A stretch of DNA of 19,513 nt. Origin: QGNO01 sp964493125 (GTDB taxonomy: Bacteria > Chloroflexota > Dehalococcoidia > Lucifugimonadales > QGNO01). The notes under the pieces were generated by a model. It was not told where the DNA came from and did no database searches. It saw nothing but the letters and a program-made list of their open reading frames with translations. This document shows, in pieces, positions 16,251-19,513 of this stretch. A program made the translations under genes and the position numbers. Numbering within the stretch: the first letter of the stretch is position 1; each line of letters begins with the position of its first letter. The stretch spans positions 1-19,513 of the forward strand of contig CAZBMS010000028.1 of NCBI GenBank assembly GCA_964493125.1. Reading direction: 5' to 3'.

Positions 16251-17315
16251 ATGTCAGAGTTAAACATAAACGAATTCGATCTCGGTATATCTATCAATGA
16301 AGGGATAGCTGCCCTGGCCATACTAGCAGTATCCGTCTTAGCAGTGCTGGTGATTAGCCTTGTACTTAAGAGACTAGTTAAGAAAGATGGTAGTGGTCTC
16401 AAAGGAAGGTTAGTCGATTCAATATCCCGTCCAGTACTTTTATTAGTCTTGATTCAGGGAATCATGATCTCTACGACAGTAATAGAATCACTTGATGACT
16501 TCTTCATTTTTAATCAACTAAGCTCCATTTGGGCAGTGATAGTAATAGCTTTACTTGCAGTGATCCTTGTCAGATCGGTACGAGCATCATTGACATGGTA
16601 CGGAAGTTACGTTGCGCCCCAAGATAAGACCGGCCCAATAGACAGCAGATTAGTTGGCCCGTTACGTAGATTCCTTACACTGATAATTTATGCCTTGGCT
16701 GGAATGCTCATTCTGGATCAACTAAATATTTCTATAAGCCCTCTTATAGCTGGTTTAGGAATAGGTGGTTTGGCAGTGGCATTAGCACTCCAACCTACGC
16801 TCAGTAATTTCTTCGCAGGTACTTATCTGTTCTCCGACAAGGTTGTTAGCCCTGGCGATTTTATAGAACTGGAGAACGGGCTACTGGGATACGTATCGGA
16901 AATTGGTTGGAGGAGCACTCGGATACGTACTCCATTCAACAATATGGTAATAATACCCAACTCTAGGCTTGCCGACAGCATCCTTACAAATTACTACGGC
17001 CCATCTATGGAAATTGGCGTGATTGTTGAGTGTGGCGTGAGCTATAGCAGTGATATGTCAAATGTCGAAGCATTGGCCTTGGAGGTGGCGAAGGAAGTTG
17101 TAACTGAGCTTCCCGAAGGCCTGGACAATGCAGATCCGTGGTTTGGATACAGCAAGTTCGGCGAATCAAACATAGACTTTTGGGTATGGGTTACAGCCAA
17201 AGATAGAACTTCCTCATTTAAACTCAAGTCAGAGTTAATGAAAAGACTTCATCAAAGATTTAACGAGCATGGCATAGAAATAAACTACCCTGTGAGAAAA
17301 TTGATCCAGGAGTAG
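16251..17315 (+). CDS. MscS-family mechanosensitive ion channel
   Basis: This inner-membrane channel family opens under membrane tension to relieve osmotic downshock. The 354-residue protein has about five hydrophobic helices. Near residues 163-190 lies the pore-type helix (LIAGLGIGGLAVALALQPTL), rich in Gly and Ala. It is followed by the beta-domain with PGDFIEL at 201-207, GYVSEIGWRSTRIRT and NMVIIPNS at 231-238, all hallmarks of MscS. One or two extra N-terminal helices are present relative to the three-helix E. coli MscS. AAGG lies 7 nt before the ATG. A small membrane ORF follows 25 bp after its stop. Confidence 0.93.
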   Translation: MSELNINEFDLGISINEGIAALAILAVSVLAVLVISLVLKRLVKKDGSGLKGRLVDSISRPVLLLVLIQGIMISTTVIESLDDFFIFNQLSSIWAVIVIALLAVILVRSVRASLTWYGSYVAPQDKTGPIDSRLVGPLRRFLTLIIYALAGMLILDQLNISISPLIAGLGIGGLAVALALQPTLSNFFAGTYLFSDKVVSPGDFIELENGLLGYVSEIGWRSTRIRTPFNNMVIIPNSRLADSILTNYYGPSMEIGVIVECGVSYSSDMSNVEALALEVAKEVVTELPEGLDNADPWFGYSKFGESNIDFWVWVTAKDRTSSFKLKSELMKRLHQRFNEHGIEINYPVRKLIQE

Positions 17316-17340
17316 TTCGACCCCGTTACATCTCACTCCA

Positions 17341-17520
17341 ATGACTTTCCTCCTGACATTCCTGATAACTGTAGCGTTAATATTGCTAATCAGCCTCCCT
17401 TTACATGTATTCATACGCAAATTGTCCTTAACTCGCACTCTAATGGATCCGCGTTTCTGGCTATCAACCATTCTAGTATCCGTCATACTTGCCTCAGTAG
17501 TAACTTCTACTCCTCAATAA
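17341..17520 (+). CDS. Small two-helix membrane protein (59 aa)
   Basis: A 59-codon ORF starts at ATG 17341 and stops at TAA 17518-17520. It has two hydrophobic segments, about residues 2-24 (TFLLTFLITVALILLISLPL) and 41-55 (LSTILVSVILASVV). They are joined by a short basic loop (IRKLSLTRTLMDPRF). That hairpin layout and the basic loop are typical of real small membrane proteins. It lies 25 bp after mscS on the same strand, so it could be co-transcribed and act with the channel, but no family is recognised. No good SD is visible, which lowers confidence. Confidence 0.45.
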   Translation: MTFLLTFLITVALILLISLPLHVFIRKLSLTRTLMDPRFWLSTILVSVILASVVTSTPQ

Positions 17521-17545
17521 ACAAACCGACCTGCCAACCAGAAAC

Positions 17546-17564
17546 ATGCAATGGGATGTTGCAT
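17546..17564. repeat. Inverted repeat ATGCAA-7-TTGCAT
   Basis: A perfect 6-bp inverted repeat with a 7-nt loop lies 25 bp after the small membrane ORF. It could be a weak 3' hairpin for the mscS transcript or an operator-type site. It lacks a T run. The rest of the non-coding stretch to 17640 holds two further short symmetric words (CCTATAGG, TATGCATA) but no gene I can support. Confidence 0.35.
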
Positions 17565-17640
17565 AAACTTTGCTGCCACGTGCTTGTGGAAATACAAACC
17601 TATAGGTATGCATAACTACAAATGTAAGTCACAGGCTAAA

Positions 17641-17669
17641 TTGCAATAATCAACTAAATAGATTATTAT
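17641..17669 (+). promoter_or_regulatory. Candidate promoter of the Trp-rich HTH-like gene
   Basis: TTGCAA (17641-17646) and TATTAT (17664-17669) are 17 bp apart, predicting a start of transcription near 17676 and a leader of about 60 nt. ACGC-containing repeats lie immediately downstream and would overlap the start site, where repressors commonly bind. Confidence 0.4.
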
Positions 17670-17671
17670 AC

Positions 17672-17712
17672 TTTACGCAGACTTTTACGCTTGTATATGC
17701 ATACTTATACGC
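17672..17712 (+). repeat. Three TTTACGC-like direct repeats
   Basis: TTTACGC occurs at 17672-17678 and 17684-17690, and TTATACGC at 17705-17712. The first two are spaced 12 bp and the third 22 bp further on. The first and third are followed by AG (ACGCAG). The 8-bp palindrome TATGCATA lies between the second and third copies and is repeated at 17607-17614. The layout suggests a protein-binding array just below the candidate promoter. Confidence 0.4.
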
Positions 17713-17737
17713 AGGCATATACATATTTTTTAACAAT

Positions 17738-18412
17738 ATGCCAGCAAAAAAAGACATCTATTGGGAACAAAGACTTAAGTCACTCAGGGCGAATAACCCA
17801 TCTTGGGGCGCTAGGCGCATCAGAGAAACCTTGCAAAGCTCGACCTCAGAAGCCCGTCAGGGCGAGGCTCCTGGCGAAAGATGGGTAGGAAGCTTAATCA
17901 AAAGACTTAAAGACAGTCCGAATTGGTTGGAAGAAGAACGAATGTATCGCACGTTCTATTGGCCAGAATCCATGGATAATGGTGATCTGCCTTGGGAAGC
18001 GTCGAGTAGCGGACTGGAACTGCTCCAATTCCTAGACCAAGAAACTAGAGGCTTGAGTGAGCGCCCTCCAGTTATACTTGTGAAGTGGTTCTGGAAGGTT
18101 GCTGCAATAATACCTAAGTTAGCTGTAAAGAATCGGTTCCTTTCATCTGTCCTGTTATCAACTGGCGAATTGTACGACCAACCGAAATTCCTGCGCGAAA
18201 TCGAGTGGTGGTTGGCCTATCAACCATGGGAAGATGAAACCCAAAAGAGTATCTATACGCTAGCTACTTCAAGGCCAGACGGAGCAATTCCCATATACCT
18301 AAATCAAGTGTATTTTCAACTTGAGAGAGATATTTATGAATTACTCGAGGAAAACTCCGGTTGGTTTTGGGAAGTAGAGTCAATTATTTCAAAACATCAT
18401 CTGATGGGATAA
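17738..18412 (+). CDS. Uncharacterised Trp-rich protein with HTH-like N-terminus
   Basis: I do not recognise the family of this 224-residue protein. Residues about 20-60 (NPSWGARRIRETL, then RWVGSLIKRLKDSPNW) look like the homeodomain-type HTH of IS3/IS481 transposases or of some regulators. However, no DDE catalytic region follows. The rest is predicted mainly helical. Thirteen Trp residues (9, 23, 49, 63, 75, 86, 117, 119, 157, 158, 164, 209, 211) give nearly 6 %, far above the usual 1-2 %. There is no signal peptide or clear membrane helix. The ATG has no SD in the A/T-rich leader. The downstream SDR gene begins 74 bp on. DNA binding is a guess from the N-terminus only. Confidence 0.6.
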   Translation: MPAKKDIYWEQRLKSLRANNPSWGARRIRETLQSSTSEARQGEAPGERWVGSLIKRLKDSPNWLEEERMYRTFYWPESMDNGDLPWEASSSGLELLQFLDQETRGLSERPPVILVKWFWKVAAIIPKLAVKNRFLSSVLLSTGELYDQPKFLREIEWWLAYQPWEDETQKSIYTLATSRPDGAIPIYLNQVYFQLERDIYELLEENSGWFWEVESIISKHHLMG

Positions 18413-18486
18413 AAATTTCTTTAGACAATAAAAAGTTTAGTATCTGGAGTCGAAATATTCATTCAGGAGAGCCAGGGATAGGAAAA

Positions 18487-19248
18487 ATGAAATCAAATAA
18501 CGGGAAAGTTGCAATAATAACTGGGGCAGGTTCTGGAATTGGCAGAGCGTCTACAGTGGCTCTGTTAAGAGCAGGATATGCAGTCAGTTTGGCAGGCAGG
18601 CATTTGGAAACACTCGAAGAAACTCTGAAAATAGAAAAGGGGCTAGAATCTTGTGCACTAATCATAGAAACGGACGTGATGGACCATTCATCTGTAAAAG
18701 ATCTGTTCTCAAAAACATACGATGCTTTTGGTAGAGTAGACGTTCTATTCAACAACGCGGGCGTAGGTGCCCCACCTATTCCATTCAGCGACCTTTCAAT
18801 CAAACAATGGACAACTGTGGTAGACACAAATTTAACTGGGGCTTTTCTATGCGCACAGGAAGCATTCAAGATAATGATGGCTCAGGATCCAATGGGAGGT
18901 AGAATTATCAACAACGGTTCAATATCTGCCTATGCCCCACGTCCAAACTCAGCTCCTTATACTTCAACTAAGCACGCAATCACCGGTTTGACAAAGTCGA
19001 TTTCACTTGACGGGCGGAAATACAACATAGCGTGCAGTCAAATAGACATCGGAAATGCGGAAACAGATTTGACCACACCTATGAGAAATGGAATATTACA
19101 GCCTCACGGATCTACTGAGATAGAACCCACATTTGAAGTAGAACACGCAGCAAATGCTGTTTTATACATGGCTGATCTTCCATTAGACACCAACGTACAG
19201 TTCATTACCCTCATGGCCACAGCAATGCCCTACATCGGTAGAGGCTAA
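18487..19248 (+). CDS. Short-chain dehydrogenase/reductase (SDR)
   Basis: This is a classical SDR of 253 residues from ATG 18487. TGAGSGIG lies at 12-19, NNAG at 89-92, Asn115, and the catalytic Ser145, Tyr158 and Lys162 (YTSTK). The Arg at the end of beta-2 (AGRHLE) suggests NADP(H) preference. The frame is open further upstream to an ATG at 18361. That would overlap the previous gene by 52 bp and add 42 residues with no SDR character, so I chose 18487, which has AGGA 5 nt before it. The substrate is unknown. Its stop is 5 bp before the start of an MDR gene, so the two are surely co-transcribed and may act on one compound. Confidence 0.9.
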   Translation: MKSNNGKVAIITGAGSGIGRASTVALLRAGYAVSLAGRHLETLEETLKIEKGLESCALIIETDVMDHSSVKDLFSKTYDAFGRVDVLFNNAGVGAPPIPFSDLSIKQWTTVVDTNLTGAFLCAQEAFKIMMAQDPMGGRIINNGSISAYAPRPNSAPYTSTKHAITGLTKSISLDGRKYNIACSQIDIGNAETDLTTPMRNGILQPHGSTEIEPTFEVEHAANAVLYMADLPLDTNVQFITLMATAMPYIGRG

Positions 19249-19253
19249 ATAAA

Positions 19254-19513
19254 TTGAAAGCGATAGTTTACGAAAAATATGGCAAACCTAACGTACTTCA
19301 CGTAAAGAATATAAAAACTCCTGTTATTAAAAGCAACGAAGTGCTCATAAAGGTGCGCGCGTTCTCAATCAATCCTATCGATTGGAAAATTCGAAAGGGC
19401 TTTCTACCAGGAAGATTACTTTGGGGACTTTTTAAACCCAGAATGCAGACACTTGGGTTTGATATGGCGGGGATTGTTGAATCAATCGGAAAAGACGTGT
19501 CTCTCTTTTCTGA
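19254..19513 (+). CDS. Zinc-type/quinone oxidoreductase (MDR family), partial
   Basis: Only the first 86 codons are inside the window. They read as the N-terminus of a medium-chain dehydrogenase/reductase: start MKAIVYEKYGKPNVL, then EVLIKVRAFSINPIDWKIRKG, then GFDMAGIVESIGKDV. The NPIDWKIRKG form, without a Cys/His metal ligand at that place, points to the zinc-free quinone oxidoreductase branch. Start is TTG 19254 with GAGG 9 nt before it, five bases after the SDR stop. The C-terminal cofactor domain is missing because the window ends. Confidence 0.88.
   Translation, partial: MKAIVYEKYGKPNVLHVKNIKTPVIKSNEVLIKVRAFSINPIDWKIRKGFLPGRLLWGLFKPRMQTLGFDMAGIVESIGKDVSLFS

Noticed and set aside
17738..18412. 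Calling the Trp-rich gene an insertion-sequence transposase
   Set aside because: Only the HTH-like N-terminus fits; there is no DDE region, no terminal inverted repeats and no target duplication that I can see.
18361..18486. A 42-residue N-terminal extension of the second SDR
   Set aside because: It overlaps the previous gene by 52 bp, does not resemble any SDR N-terminus, and a well-placed SD supports ATG 18487.
1..19513. CRISPR array, toxin-antitoxin or defence island
   Set aside because: No regularly spaced repeats longer than about 13 bp and no cas, nuclease or toxin-like proteins were found.

Overview
This looks like ordinary bacterial chromosome of moderate G+C (my estimate from reading is about 40-45 %). 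It is dense with housekeeping genes, most preceded by clear Shine-Dalgarno sequences of the GGAGG type. The mix fits a free-living heterotroph. It includes tyrA-aroA-gmk in one string, gatCA away from gatB, purT, a PAC2-family protein, a Rieske ferredoxin beside a metallo-beta-lactamase-fold hydrolase, and several SDR/MDR oxidoreductases. A Chloroflexota lineage such as the marine SAR202/Dehalococcoidia group is my best guess. That is inference from gene content and protein flavour; there is no rRNA or taxonomic marker here to confirm it.

Layout. (1) 1-300: left edge without a convincing gene, then a minus-strand tRNA-Pro(GGG) with its own promoter and terminator. (2) 303-1482: prfB (release factor 2), split by the classic in-frame UGA and +1 programmed frameshift. 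(3) 1503-3843, minus: a possible operon of a small membrane protein, a Rieske ferredoxin, an MBL-fold hydrolase and a DinB-like protein. (4) 4001-7635, plus: MFS transporter, SDR, pdxH and a PAC2-family gene that seems to start at a non-standard codon. (5) 7644-16057, minus: a long run of nine genes transcribed in the order purT, unknown barrel-like protein, M50 membrane protease, tyrA, aroA, gmk, gatC, gatA, gamma-carbonic anhydrase. tyrA/aroA overlap by one base and aroA/gmk are 4 bp apart, so these three are almost surely co-transcribed. (6) 16251-19513, plus: mscS, an unlisted 59-residue two-helix membrane ORF, a Trp-rich protein with an HTH-like N-terminus, an SDR, and the start of an MDR-family oxidoreductase cut by the window end.

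How the genes relate: the minus-strand block joins aromatic amino-acid synthesis (tyrA, aroA), purine metabolism (purT, gmk), tRNA amidation (gatCA) and CO2/bicarbonate handling. It is a housekeeping block rather than a single pathway. The two flanking plus-strand groups, with transporter, SDR and MDR enzymes, look catabolic or detoxifying, but their substrates cannot be read from sequence. I saw no CRISPR array, no recognisable transposase and no obvious defence or secondary-metabolite system. The most interesting points are the prfB recoding site with a weak internal SD, the probable AUU start of the PAC2 gene, the hidden small membrane ORF behind mscS, and the uncharacterised Trp-rich gene with repeats over its promoter.
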